A stretch of DNA of 64,000 nucleotides from Thereva unica (GCA_949987705.1 OX465281.1:194605112-194669111); one strand, 5' to 3'; numbered from the stretch's first letter, positions 23,052 through 33,594 are shown. Numbers and translations are program-made. Notes: generated from the sequence alone by a model not told the origin.

Positions 23052-23836
23052 TTAATCAATTCTATTAGAAATGAATTCGAAGAGTCGCTTCCTGAAGATG
23101 TTCACAGAATCAATACGTTGCAAATCGACTGGGAGTGAATTCCATAAAACAGCCGCGATGACAAAGAAAGAACGCCGGCCAATTAACGTGCGGAAACGCG
23201 GAATAATTAAATTATTATTTCTAAGGGATTGTGAGAACTGAACGAACTCATTAAGGTATGCGGGCTTGCGTTGGGGCAGAATATCGTGGAATAGACGCAA
23301 AAGCCTAAATTTGCGATAATCATTAAGAGAGCAGCCCAAAACCGAATTCAAGTAGGGTGAAATATGGTCAAAGCGGCGTAACTTATAAACAAAAAGACCA
23401 CAATCGTTAAAGGCTACTTCGAGCTTTCTAACGCAAGAACAATCAAGAGAGGGGAAAATAGAAAGGCCATGCATTAGAAGAGGTAGAAATAAGGCTTTCA
23501 CTAAATTCAAACGGACAGCCCTTTTAAGCAACCCACAGTGATATCTGAGTTTGGACAGGAGTCCATATGTTTTTCCAATTACGAAATTGACGTGGTCGCA
23601 GCAGGTCATACTACTATTCAGAACAATCCCTAGATTTCTTACTTTACAAACGCGAACGAGAGGAACTCCATTTAAGAAAATTACTGGAAGGTCAGTTTGA
23701 GAGATGGAAGAGTGTGAGAAGAAAATACATGAGACTTCGATGGGTTTAGCCAAGACCCTCTCAACTACAGGCCTCGTAGATGAATTTTTCGTGGTGTTGG
23801 TAATAGGCCCAAAAGTCACCGCACACCGGAGTAACA
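23052..23836 (-). pseudogene. LINE B ORF2, C-terminal part (thumb and tail)
   Basis: 261 open codons. VRVCKVRNLGIVLNSSMTCC is the post-palm segment, then YGLLSKLRYHCGLLKRAVR, LMHGLSIFPSLDCS, YRKFRLLRLFHDIL, RSFFVIAAVLWNSLPVDLQR and FRKRLFEFISN with the stop at 23052. The catalytic palm (YxDD) that should precede VRVCKVRNLG is missing. Upstream sequence is the palindromic MITE starting at 23837, so the first codons of the long open frame belong to that boundary. The counterpart is at 33848-34467. Confidence 0.8.
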
Positions 23837-24529
23837 TGGCGCGGAAGCCGTACGCGCAGAATTTTTGTGTTTATTTTTGCAGTAAAAAGTGATAAAATAT
23901 TGTATTTTAACACTTTTAACTGCACTTGGATTTATCAGTGAATAGTTTTTTAGTGATTTCATTAAAAAAATAAAACAAATTTGGTGATTAAGTGTGTTTA
24001 AGTGTTCAAATTGTTAAGGCGATCAACTTTTTTTTCACATTCACGGTGTTTTTTCATGTTTATTTACAAAAAAAAATGTTGAATATTTAATGTTTTGTGT
24101 AGTTATGGAATTAAAAGTGATTTTTAAGTGATTAATACATATATTATGATATTATTATTAAAAATATAGGTGCCGAAAAACACTTCTCTTATTCACTTTT
24201 GCATTCGCACTTTTCTGTACTTATATGTTTAGTAATAATTGCAAAATAAATTAATTAATGACTTTAAAATCACTTTTAATTAAATATTCAGCATATTTTC
24301 CCTTAATATACACGAAAAAAACACCGCGAATGTAAAATAAATTTATCACCTTAACAATTAAGACACCAAAAATACACTAAATCACTATTTTTTTATATAT
24401 TTTTTTATTAAATCACTAAAGAAATAATCACTGATAATCCTTGTATGGTTTAAAGCGATAAATTTCAATAATTTACCACTTTTTACCACAAAACTATAAC
24501 GAAAACACTCCCGAACGTACTCTGCGCCA
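23837..24529. mobile_element. Palindromic MITE, 693 bp, in LINE B
   Basis: The ends are TGGCGCGGAAGCCGTACGCG and TACTCTGCGCCA. Two long imperfect arms follow: AGTAAAAAGTGATAAA (about 23880) pairs with TTTACCACTTTTTACCAC (about 24472), and TTGTTAAGGCGAT..CATTCACGGTGTTTTTT pairs with a block at about 24310-24365. It interrupts LINE B ORF2 at exactly the place where the palm is missing. No ORF. A TAA/TTA-like flank is possible (TAACA on the left, TTAAA on the right), so a Harbinger relation is conceivable but unproven. Confidence 0.7.
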
Positions 24530-24544
24530 TTAAATTCTTAGCAA

Positions 24545-24848
24545 CTGTCAAATTTTGGGACCATTCTCAGCTATGGTTGAGTTGAGAGGGTCTTGGTTTA
24601 GCTGTAGCAAGTTCAGTGCTGTGCAGTGGTTGGATATAAAGTATTGATTAAGACTCTCGGGACTTAGGTTGCTAGCAGCAGCTTCATTTTTAGAGTGGAC
24701 ACCCAAAATGCGCAGATTTTTCCATACAGTTTTCACGGATTGGGATGGGTCAAGCTTTCGGGAGTAAAAATCGCGTTTGGCTTCTTTAATTTTTGCTACA
24801 ATCAAATTACGAAGGCGTTTAAAAGATCTTTTTGCTGTATCAGTTTTT
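24545..24848 (-). pseudogene. LINE B ORF2, pre-RT linker
   Basis: 85-codon minus-strand piece with AKIKEAKRDFYSRKLDPSQS, VWKNLRILGVHSKNEAAASN and NQYFISNHCTALN. It is the linker between endonuclease and RT seen in CR1/jockey-type LINEs. The piece is bounded by the palindromic MITE at its 3' side and by the RTE insertion at its 5' side (24858); the linker resumes at 25787. Confidence 0.7.
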
Positions 24849-24857
24849 ACTTTTTTG

Positions 24858-25777
24858 CGTGAAGCATTCGATGGACGACTCGGAGTTCAATACGACGACA
24901 ACAACTTCGTAACAGACTTAATGTTCGCCGACGATAGCGCTGTTTTCGCCGACACGGATGCCGAAGCAACGGACATCTTATACGATATTTCCCGCATCGC
25001 CCAATCATACGGGTTAAAAATCAATGCGGAAAAGACCAAAGTGCTCACAACGGATGGATCAAGAGCCAGTGTTCACCTCGATGGAACCCAAATCGAACAG
25101 GTTCCAAGGTTCAAATATTTGGGATCATTGGTTGAGGAAACGAAAGTGGCATCGACGGCCGACGTTCACAGCCGTATCGGCCAGGCAACAGCAACATTCG
25201 CGTCGCTCAAGTGGTGCATATGGAAACGAACAAATATCTCCATCAAAACAAAACTACGTCTTTACCGAACGTTGATTCTTCCGATTCTTCTTTATGGATC
25301 TGAAACGTGGACACTGCTCAAACCGGACGTTAAGAAGCTCGAGGTCTTCCAAATGCGATGTTTGAGGCAGATCCTCCGTGTCTCACTCCGTGATCGCCTT
25401 CGAAACGAGGTTGTCAGACAAAGATGCGATCAGCAAACACTGATCGAAGAAGAAATGCAAAAACGTCGACTACGGTGGTTTGGACATGTTTGCCGAATGG
25501 ATGATAACCGCTTGCCACGTAAACTTCTCTGGCGAGACCGTCCTGCAGACTGGAGAATACAGCGATCGGCACCGAAGAAAACCTGGTTGAAGAATATCGA
25601 GGGTGACTTAAAGAATCAACGATTATCAGTTACCGAGGCTCGAGACACCGCCAAAAACCGAGAAGAATGGAAGCGAATCGTGAATAGAGTTTGGGACCCA
25701 GCGGCACCGACAGCAGCGTATCCGTTGCGGGGACGTCCCGCTCGGACCGCCAGCTAACGGATCAAAGAAGAAGAAAG
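24858..25777 (+). mobile_element. RTE-type LINE, 5'-truncated, antisense within LINE B
   Basis: Bounded by the direct repeat ACTTTTTTG at 24849-24857 and 25778-25786. The homologous uninterrupted region lies at about 34830 in the second copy of LINE B. The tail is (GAA)n-like (CAAAGAAGAAGAAAG). 5' truncation removes the endonuclease and most of RT. Confidence 0.8.
24861..25757 (+). pseudogene. RTE-type RT, palm to C-terminus
   Basis: About 298 open codons from EAFDGRLGVQYDDNNF. The catalytic box is DLMFADDSAVFAD (FADD) near 24927, then GLKINAEKTKVLTTDG, VPRFKYLGSLVEE, ILLYGSETWTLLKPD, LRNEVVRQRCDQQTL, RRLRWFGHVCRMDDNRLPRK and a final RVWDPAAPTA. This is the same type as the element at 4370-6483 but clearly another family. 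The open frame extends upstream to 24777 only by chance, through antisense LINE B sequence. No stop inside suggests recent insertion. Without EN and the N-terminal RT it cannot mobilise itself. Confidence 0.85.
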
Positions 25778-25786
25778 ACTTTTTTG

Positions 25787-26785
25787 AACCAACGATAGAC
25801 GAACTCCCTTTCAATAATAAGCGATTTAATTTCCGCAGTGAACCAAGGTTTAGATTTAGCTGATAAAGATTTACTTTTTAGGGGCAAAAATTCATCGTAA
25901 AGATCAAGGAATATCCTGTTAAACTAATCTATTTTTTCATCTACCTCAGCCAATGTGAAGATATTGGTCCAGGGTAGGTAAAGGCATCTTTGGCTAAGAA
26001 GTTCCTGATCAATATTAGAGAAGTCACGATAAGTAATTGTTTTCATAGAAGGAGGATCGACATTAAAGCTATAGCATGCGAATATAATATCATGATCCAA
26101 ATAACTAGGTGGAGAGATTTGGTTTTGAAAAAGAATAGAGCTAGTGTCGTTTGCTAAAAACATATCAAGCAAAGAGGGTATTCTACAATTAAAATATGTG
26201 GGGAGCACGTTAATTACCTCCAAAACAAGAGAATGCATGGTGTACCGAAATGAGCTTTGTAAGGTTGACTGTTTCAATAGATTAACATTAAAGTCACCTC
26301 CAACCAATATGTTCTTATACACACTGGAGAGGTGCTCAAGACATTCGACAAGTTCGTGAGCATTAGCAGGGTTAAACAGGCCCGGAGGAGAATAAACGCA
26401 GAAAAGAAGGAGTTTATCAGCACCATTAGAAATTTCAACACATAAAAATTCAATCCCCGGTTGCTTTTAGACAATCCGACAATTTTAGATATTAAGTTTT
26501 CACGTAAGTATATAGCAACTCCCTCGCCGACGCGCCCTTGCCTATCATTACAGAATAATTTGTAACCGCCAATGGATACGATGGAGGAGGGAATAAAAGA
26601 GTTAAGCCAACTTTCACATATAAATATAGCGTGCACACCAGAATTTATGAAAGTTTCATTCAGCTCACCAATTTTCGGACGAATGCTTCGCGAATTTAGA
26701 AGAAGGTATTAAAACCTGTGCATTTCGAGCTAAAAATGTTGACTAATGTTCTCACCCCGTCCTCGCAACTAAAATTATATGACAT
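25787..26785 (-). pseudogene. LINE B ORF2, endonuclease
   Basis: The start ATG is at 26785 (MSYNF-SCEDGVRTLV; the sister copy starts MSFSLGCEDRVRTLI). APE-type endonuclease motifs: GVHAIFICESWLNSFIPSSI, YKLFCNDRQGRVGEGVAIYL, NILVGGDFNVNLLKQST (catalytic GDFN), LLDMFLANDTSS and YLDHDIIFACYSF (catalytic D/H). It then passes to KSKPWFTAEIKSLI near 25830. It nicks target DNA in functional members. Frame breaks lie near 26690 and 26450 and around 25920. Confidence 0.8.
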
Positions 26786-27253
26786 TTAATAACAGATTAA
26801 CAAGACGAAACCATAAACACCAACAAGAAGCGACAGTCGACAACGAAAAAACAGCATTTAACCGGGAAAGAGCATGAATATATAACGAACAATAAAGAGT
26901 AATAGAAAATTTAAACTACTGGGAAGCATTAAACTGTATACAATATATAAAATAAATGGAAATAATTAATATAAGATAAAACAAAAATAAAACAAAAATA
27001 GATAAAAATCGATAAATGCAAAAAAATAAAATCAAAACTAAAAACAAAAATATCATTAAACGCTTACAGCGCGTGACTCCAGAGCTTCCACCGACGGGCA
27101 TTGCAATTGGGAGACGTCTCGTACTACAACAAAGCGCTCCTCTTGCTTACTTTTAACACGCACCAGGCCATCCCTAGTGGAGACGGAATATACCAATCCC
27201 AGCTTTCGTAAATTTAAGGCCTCGCGCAATAAATTGCTGTTGGTAGGTGTAAG

Positions 27254-28133
27254 CATGGTACAAATACTACAAGGTATGCTCTTACGGAGAGCTTTTATGG
27301 TGTGACGTCACTCGTAGCCAATTTATGAAATTTCATTAGGAAATAAATTGTTTTTAATTTTTAACGTAAAAACTACTGCACCGAGTTCATTGCAATTTTG
27401 CATGGTGTTAGATGGTAGACCGGGTAAGAATATATGATACCAATAATTTTAACTATTCAAAGCATTCAACAGATATAATAATTTTTAATTAAATAAAAAA
27501 TGAAAAGTCTCTGATATTAAGTAACAATCTTCTTTAATTTTCTTTTTTTGCTTATAGAATATTTTTCTTTATTTGCCAGAACATTTAAATTTTTAATTCT
27601 AAAGTAAATGCGGCATCGGACAAATATGTAGTTCCTTACATTTTAGAGGAAGTTCGATATTCTCTGCAGCTTTAGTCATATATTTCAAAAACTTATCTTT
27701 TATTAATATTTTCTCGCCATTAATTTTTAGGAAAATATTCTCCAATTGTTTTATTTTGGCTAAGAAAGTCCTGGATGGCTTGACCAAACCCCCTTCGGAT
27801 AACTGGTTTACCCACGACCAAGAATTCGAGCTATCCCTAACTGTTGCATCTAGTGTGTTTGACTTACTCAGCCGTTTAATGATGTATCCAGCTAAATTTT
27901 CCAGGGCATCTTCCTGTAATTCCTCGAATTGGACACTTTTCGTTTTTACAAAAAATAACTAATTGCACAGTTTTCACAATAAGCACGAAAAACTATATTG
28001 TTTACAAACAACTCACTGTTTTGGTATGGAGAGAACTTTAACAGCAGAAACGCTGGCTACGAGTGACGTCACAACAACAAAACATGGCGAAAAAGCTTTC
28101 CGTAAGAGCATACCTTGTAGTATTTGTACCATG
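27254..28133 (-). mobile_element. Defective P-superfamily transposon, 880 bp
   Basis: Terminal inverted repeats begin CATGGTACAAATACTACAAG and extend about 38 bp with one or two mismatches, continuing into an inverted ACGTCACTCGTAGCC block. A perfect 8-bp duplication, GGTGTAAG, flanks it at 27246-27253 and 28134-28141, as in P elements. It disrupts LINE B ORF1 within the VNESLTP motif. The inside encodes a transposase C-terminal fragment, so three independent lines (TIR starting CATG, 8-bp TSD, protein) agree. Confidence 0.88.
27590..27942 (-). pseudogene. P-element/THAP9-type transposase C-terminal fragment
   Basis: The minus-strand frame has FEELQEDALENLAGYIIKRL, then SWSWVNQLSEGGLVKPSRTF and LAKIKQLENIFLKING. 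Members of the P/THAP9 family carry a late (A/G)GY(V/I)(A/I)+(K/R)L motif and a following W...LS.GGL..PS..F......E..F block, which this matches. The DDE core and THAP DNA-binding domain are missing through internal deletion. About 117 codons are open; the stop is after PMPHLL near 27600. It cannot act as a transposase. Confidence 0.75.
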
Positions 28134-28474
28134 GGTGTAAGGCTCTCATTTACATAAACTGGGGTATCGGCAGAGAAACCACCCAGCTCACAAAGTTTGA
28201 ATCTTTGCTTCCGATTTACCTTTAAAGCCTGCAAAAACGCCTTCGCTTCACGCTGTCCAGAGAATTTCACAATTATGGGCCCACTCCTTTTGCGCATGCC
28301 AGATCGCAGCCGATGATGGAACTGCAGAATTCATTAATTTGTGCCTCTGCATTGCGGAAGATCGCAGAAATTTCATCGATCTTTTTCGAAAAGCGCGATT
28401 CCAAGTCCACAAGTAATTCTTCAACGGATTTTTCTCCCTGACAACTTTCCGAAGTCGCTCGTACAGAACCCTTA

Positions 28475-28605
28475 GGCTGGTCGTCCACTGGAAGCGTATT
28501 CGAGCGGCTTCGCGCTTCGGCCATACAAATGAGTCGCTTGTAGCCGCTCATATGTATGGCCGTAGCGCGAAGCCGCTCGAATACGCTTCCAGTGGACGAC
28601 CAGCC
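28475..28605. mobile_element. 131-bp palindromic MITE with TTA duplication
   Basis: TTA lies at 28472-28474 and 28606-28608. Arms of about 58 bases (GGCTGGTCGTCCACTGGAAG onward) are almost perfectly complementary around a loop with two CTCAT-like repeats. It interrupts LINE B ORF1 in its N-terminal region; removing it restores the frame. TTA plus this size fits a PIF/Harbinger-type MITE. RNA from it would form a long hairpin. Confidence 0.85.
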
Positions 28606-28904
28606 TTAGTCATTACAGGCGACGGGTTACACAAGGGTGTTTGTTTCCTTGATTGCACTTTCCCGGTCACAGTTTTGGTTTTATCGGCCATTTTAATATT
28701 ATTTATGTTAAAAATAATTAATAATTAACCGGAGAAACACTGTGCGAGAATATCGAAAGTTTTATATAGTGAATAAAACTGTGGTGTAATAAAAAATCGG
28801 TTTTTTGCACGGAGCACGAGAATTCGCGTCTTCTTCGCTCATAGTATGAGCACACGGTTTGCGTGAGGCAAATAACTTACGGAACGAGCAACATGTCTCG
28901 GATA

Positions 28905-29095
28905 CACGGAAAAACGACGGCGACCCCGACAACAAAAAAGGCAAAATGATTTAAGAATTTTCACATGGAATGTTCGAACTCTGTACAGAACTCGAGCCAG
29001 TGGCGAATACAAGGAGGAAATGAGGGACATCCCCCCCGAAAAGCTCCATGATTTATGGAGTACTTTAGCTCTGAAAAACACAGAGGCAGTACATT
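28905..29095 (+). pseudogene. RTE-type LINE endonuclease N-terminal fragment
   Basis: Plus frame: RRRPRQQKRQNDLRIFTWNV, then RTLYRTRASGEYKEE. LRIFTWNVRTLYR is the first conserved block of the APE-like endonuclease in RTE-type LINEs, including the catalytic Asn. The following IPPEKLHDLWSTLALKNTEA does not continue the endonuclease, so the piece is joined to other DNA by deletion. Confidence 0.65.
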
Positions 29096-31347
29096 TGTCC
29101 CTTACACGAAGGTAAATCGTACTGAGTCGTCAACTAAAATGTCTTACTACTCTTAGTATGCACGTATAAACGTGCACCATCGCCCGCCCAAACCCCGAAT
29201 CTCATGGAACACATTCATTTTAACCCATGCAGAGCATTTGTTGCATTGATGAAACAACTCTCGTTACATTGATACCGGAAGGGTTAGATAGTCATACTAT
29301 ACTCAGATCTAAAACTTCGTGTACACCGTTTTTTTAATACCCAGTCAAAATATGTAGTCATTGAACTGCAGCATAAATCGAGAATAGCTAAAAATTGAAA
29401 CAGCCCTTAAAAACATAAATGAAATGTCGAATTTCTCCAAAGGTAGGTAGGAGCAAAAACGTATTCAAATAGGTCAAAAAATCTGTTTGCAAATATGTAT
29501 CTCTTAAACGCTCATAAAATAATTTTTATAATTTCGGTGGTTTTGGGATTATTCCCGTACGAATTGCCATTCAAGAGATATCGCCGTTTTTAGGGTGCTT
29601 AGGATTCCGCTTAGGTCTGGTATTCATCTCGTTCACCGGCCAGTTTGGGTCTGCCTGCGTCACAGCCTTTGTTGGCTGGATAACGGGATTACTTGTTTTA
29701 GAAGGCATAACAAGACCCACACAGCACCTGGCGTGGCCTTGGACTGAAATATGTTTGGGGGTCCCTTCAGAATATTGAAATTCTAAAAAATCGTTATAGA
29801 TACTGAACGATCGGTTCTTTATTCGCGAATGAAGCTAAAGTTACTTAGTGTAGCCTAGAATGGAAAAAGTCTTATGTAGACCAGCCCTTGTGCTTACTCT
29901 GGGCTCAGCACTCATTTTTCTTTTGACAGAATCAATGCAGAAGCTATCCCAGCGGAAAAATCGAAGCGCTACTAAGAGGAGCTTTGGAACGCTGTTAATA
30001 ATCTCGGGTTGGAGCTTTAAGGAATTGTATGGGGCGAAGAAAACGAACAAACGTAGACCCGTGCTCGTTCGATACGGTGGTCAAGCAGCATATTGGACGT
30101 GCTGGTACTTAGTTGGGGGACCGCTCGGTAAATAAAACTGCTGTAGACATTCTTGCTTAGAAGGTCGAAAAGGCAATTGCAAAAGGTGAACAAAAATTAA
30201 AAATGATAAAAAATTATCTAAGATCATGTATGGGTCACGTTTAAATTATTTCATGATATTATCAATAGAACGAGAGCTGGCAGAAAATATCTACTGTGAT
30301 GATGTCATTTACGACTTTGTGGAAATGGAAGAAAGAAAAATAGTGTTTACTATAAAAATGTGATGAGAACAGGGTTTTTGGGTTTCAAGTTAGTTACGGG
30401 GCCCATAGGCGATTGGTACCCAGGGATGTAAGGCTTTCACCTTTTGAGTTTCACTCTACTCTCGGGGACCCTTCTGGCCTGGGGCCCAGAGAAAGACATC
30501 CCCTTTGTGGCGGGCCTGGGCATATCACTCATCTATCTCAGCTATTTTGTTATTTATTTAGATATTTTGGGAATCGTCATAAATGTCGCCCATCACTATT
30601 TTCGTGTCTATTACGAACTTTCAAAGAGCAGCAATCAGCTCAATTTCATGAATATCATTAATCTCAGAACATTTGTTATATCCTATGTTGAGGAGAATAA
30701 TACATAATTCTGAGTTCTCCGATTGCGCTCTCGTCTGTTGTTTTAAATAGCGTTTTTCAATCTGTCCTTAAATGAGTGATAATGCCCGAAATCAATGCCA
30801 ATAAAACAACTACTCGCCAAAATAATTGGGTTTTAACTTCTTAAATCTTGTATTGTTCTGTTACCGGTTTCAATATCGTCCGCCATTTTGTAGTGACCGC
30901 CGTCACAAATGACGTCACACTGCTTAATGCACTATAATCGTCATACACTTTCTTCGACGTTAGCTCACCCCTTGGCAACTCGGAACACAAACTACTCAGT
31001 CCTAATTTCCCATATCCAACCTCTAACCAAACGTCCCTAAAAGAACTGACTGGCTCTATGGGAAAGCAAACTGGTTGAGACATGTTCGCTTTTTCCAAGC
31101 CACTAACTGGGATTTGTGCTTCCGAGGTGGCAGTGCGAACTATGCCGCGCACTGTATTACTAATATAATACGGTCAGCAATGTGTTTGTTCATTCCTCAT
31201 TCTATTCTCGAGCGGTATTATGGCCAAATAGATGGTTTAATGGGGAGCCTATGAACGCAATTTAAGCTAAGGAAGCCGCCTATAGAGCGTACGAATGTTT
31301 CTCAAACGAGTGACTTCGGCGTGAGTATATCAAATCGATAAACTCGT
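29096..31347. other. No supportable feature
   Basis: No recognised motif, fold or terminal repeat on either strand. Short open frames (for example at 29860-30135 and 30444-30707) have no family signature I can name. Confidence 0.45.
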
Positions 31348-31722
31348 GGGGGGTTATCCTGGAATGAGATTCGAAAGTGAGACGCAAACGGAAGCCAGTT
31401 GCGATGCGATTTAGTTTTTGTATCGCTGAATGCGATCGCATCGTATTGAAATTATTGTCTGATAAATATTCGAAACGAAATTACAACTTCATTTATCAAC
31501 TTAATTAGGCATTTTAATGCGAACAATTGTTTCAGGAATATTTACAGAGTTTTTAAAATATTTTAAAACGAACAAATAAATTGAAGGCATCCGTCAATGG
31601 CATTACTCACGGGCTGAAATCCGATGACTGACGGACAAATTTAATTCGAATTCGCATTGGGGGTACCATTTTCTTATTTTCGATTTTAATGACTTTCGAT
31701 TCGCATTCCAGGATAACCCCCC
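31348..31722. mobile_element. 375-bp MITE with GGGGGGTTATCCTGGAATG ends
   Basis: About 30-bp inverted ends: GGGGGGTTATCCTGGAATGA at 31348 and CATTCCAGGATAACCCCCC ending at 31722, continued inward by ATTCGAAAGT and its complement. The interior is AT-rich with reiterated GCGATGCGAT and GCGATCGCATCG words near 31400-31440. No ORF. A target-site duplication is not clear. Confidence 0.65.
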
Positions 31723-31844
31723 TGTATTTCCATTATCAAGAAGGTCAAAGCGACGACAAGTTGAGAAGTAAGATCCTCAACACTCGCATGGCTTTTTGTA
31801 ACTTCCATCAAGAAGAATTTTACTAAATAATATAAATGTGTCAA

Positions 31845-32880
31845 AAAGCTCGACGTCAATAAATCCACTGGCCCAGACAATATTCCCCCTATGATACTCA
31901 AGAAATGTGCCTCACCTTTGGCTAAAGCTCTGCGCAAACTTTTCGCCCTGTCGTACTTCTCCAGAGTTTATCCCAATTCTTGGAAACTAGTTCATGTTCA
32001 GCCCATTCCCAAAAAAAAGTGAAGCCAGCGACTCTTTAAACTACTAGGAATTACTTCTGTTCTCTCCAAAATCATGGATACAATAATCAATAGAAGGCTG
32101 ATGAAATATCTAATATCCAACCCCCGTCCCCCTATCTCACTGGGCAAAAATAATGTAATGGCTGACCCATCTCTTAAAATCCTAGGCGTAACCTTAACTT
32201 CAGATCTGCTATGGAATAATCACATGGTGCAAATCGCCAAACAAGCTTACCAATGCCTGGGACTGCTCAAGAGATGCAAGTTCCTCCTTCAGCCAACTGC
32301 CCTGGCAACAATCTACAAGTCCTACATTCGGCACCGCCTTGAATACAACTCGTACATCAGGACGGGCGCCCCAAAAACCAACTTGGCTTGGCTGGACAAG
32401 GTGCAAAACCGCGCCTTCAAACTAATTGGCGATAGCACCCTTTGCTCTTCCATCGACCCTTTAAGCCACTGTAGGAATGTAGCAGTCCTTTGCAAGTTTT
32501 ACCGATATTACCATAGCGACTTTTCCACTGAAATCAAAAACCTCCTGCCTACGCGGTCCCTAATTTCCCGCAACACAAGACTAGCCAACTCAGCTCACCC
32601 CCACACGCTACAGCCCTCCTATTCACGCACATTACGTTTTAGTAGTTCGTTTATAAATATAACAACTCGACTGTGAAACTGTCTTCCACAGTCGATGTTT
32701 CCGTACTCCTACAACATCTCAGGGTTCAAACGCAAGGTTCATCGACATCTGCTAACCCACCCCCCAGACCCCTAACCTATCCTTTCTCCTCTATCCTTCA
32801 AAACAAGCTTACTACTAGACACTGACCATGACTTGAACAACATGACAGACTAGTGGTACAAAAGGTGATTCCTAAGCTTG
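31845..32880 (+). pseudogene. LINE family D copy with deleted RT palm
   Basis: Plus strand: LDVNKSTGPDNIPPMILKKC, RVYPNSWKLVHVQPIPKK, a frame change near 32020, then ITSVLSKIMDTIINRRLMKY. The sequence then passes directly in frame to NNVMADPSLKILGVTLTSDL, skipping the motifs that hold the catalytic aspartates. The tail from there to 32676 is a 200-codon open frame (AYQCLGLLKRCKFLLQPTAL, RRxNVAVL-type block, ISRNTRLANSAHP), with a stop in the last conserved block (TTRL). The 3' end (CTTACTACTAGACACTGACC ... GTGGTACAAAAGG) defines the family terminus shared with 18636. EN is absent. Confidence 0.8.
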
Positions 32881-32889
32881 ACGTTTATT

Positions 32890-33594
32890 AACTTCCCAGT
32901 ATAGGAAGTTATTGTAATCGGTCCGAAAATCGAAATCGAAAATTTCAACGTATTTTCATCTTTCAAGGTCCCAGGAGCATTTTAAGCAAAAAAGTGTGAG
33001 GAAGTATCTGTGTGTGTGTATGTGCGTACGATGTGGCACATTTTTCCCTGCACGATATCGCGCGAACCAAAACTAATATCGACTTCGTTGAGGTGTTGTT
33101 CGAAGCGTATTAACCGAAATATGATCTGAAAAGAATTTCATGAAATTCGGTCCAGCCGTTTTTTTGTTTAAGCGGCGTAAGTGATTTTTGTACCTGTACG
33201 ATATGGTCCGAACCACAAAAGATATTGACTTACTTGAGGTGCCGTACGAAGCGTATTAGCGACAATATAATCTGAAAATATTTTTATAATATTCGGTCCA
33301 GCGCGTTTTTGATTTAAATGACTTAAGTGATTTTTGTACCTGCACGATACCGCGCGAACTAAAAACTATATCGTCTTCATTGAGGTGCCGAAAAACACTA
33401 ATACATCAATTTTATATACATTTTCGTCATCCTAATCTTGTAAGTACGCACATTTAGTTTGACATTTTAGCGAAAATATTGATAAACAATTGTGACAAAT
33501 TCTCGTTATTATGCATATATTCTATATTGCCTATTGTTCATTTATTATTAAAATATCCAATCATAATATTCAACATCCATCATACTGGGAAGTT
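32890..33594. mobile_element. AACTTCC-ended element with internal tandem units, copy 2
   Basis: It starts AACTTCCCAGTATAGGAAGT (a terminal hairpin) and ends TACTGGGAAGTT, inverse of the start, giving a 705-bp unit. Three internal units of about 140-145 bp start near 33045, 33190 and 33335 (each TGCACGATA/TGTACGATA, GCGAAC, ATATCGACTT). Similarity to 8113-8560 is high over the first 400 bases. It lies between two LINE 3' ends. Class unresolved. Confidence 0.7.

Larger units (their letters stand above)
27057..28691 (-). pseudogene. LINE B ORF1 (coiled-coil, RNA-binding type), interrupted twice
   Basis: Start MADKTKTVTGKVQSRKQTP at 28691. After the 131-bp MITE the frame continues GSVRATSESCQGEKSVEELL with a coiled-coil-like stretch (LESRFSKKIDEISAIFRNAE). 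A frame change near 28290 precedes GPIIVKFSGQREAKAFLQAL and VYVNESLTP, where the P element is inserted. The ORF resumes at 27246 with PTNSNLLREALNLRKLGLVY, TRDGLVRVK and a stop at about 27057. The VNESLTP..LL..A..L...YS..TRDG..RV pattern is the ORF1 RNA-binding core of CR1-like LINEs. Start choice is supported because it lies outside the MITE. Confidence 0.75.
22795..28700 (-). mobile_element. LINE family B, near full length, carrying four insertions
   Basis: On the minus strand, ORF1 (28691 to about 27057) and ORF2 (26785 to 23052) are followed by a 3' UTR ending in a (TTA)n tract at about 22795-22815, read as (TAA)n on the element strand. The element at 33640-37041 is a second copy with a (TTTA)n end. 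Inserted into it are a 131-bp MITE, an 880-bp P-superfamily element, a 920-bp RTE LINE and a 693-bp palindromic MITE, each annotated separately. Its RT palm region is also missing. Clade is CR1/I/jockey-like by architecture; not resolved further. Confidence 0.75.
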
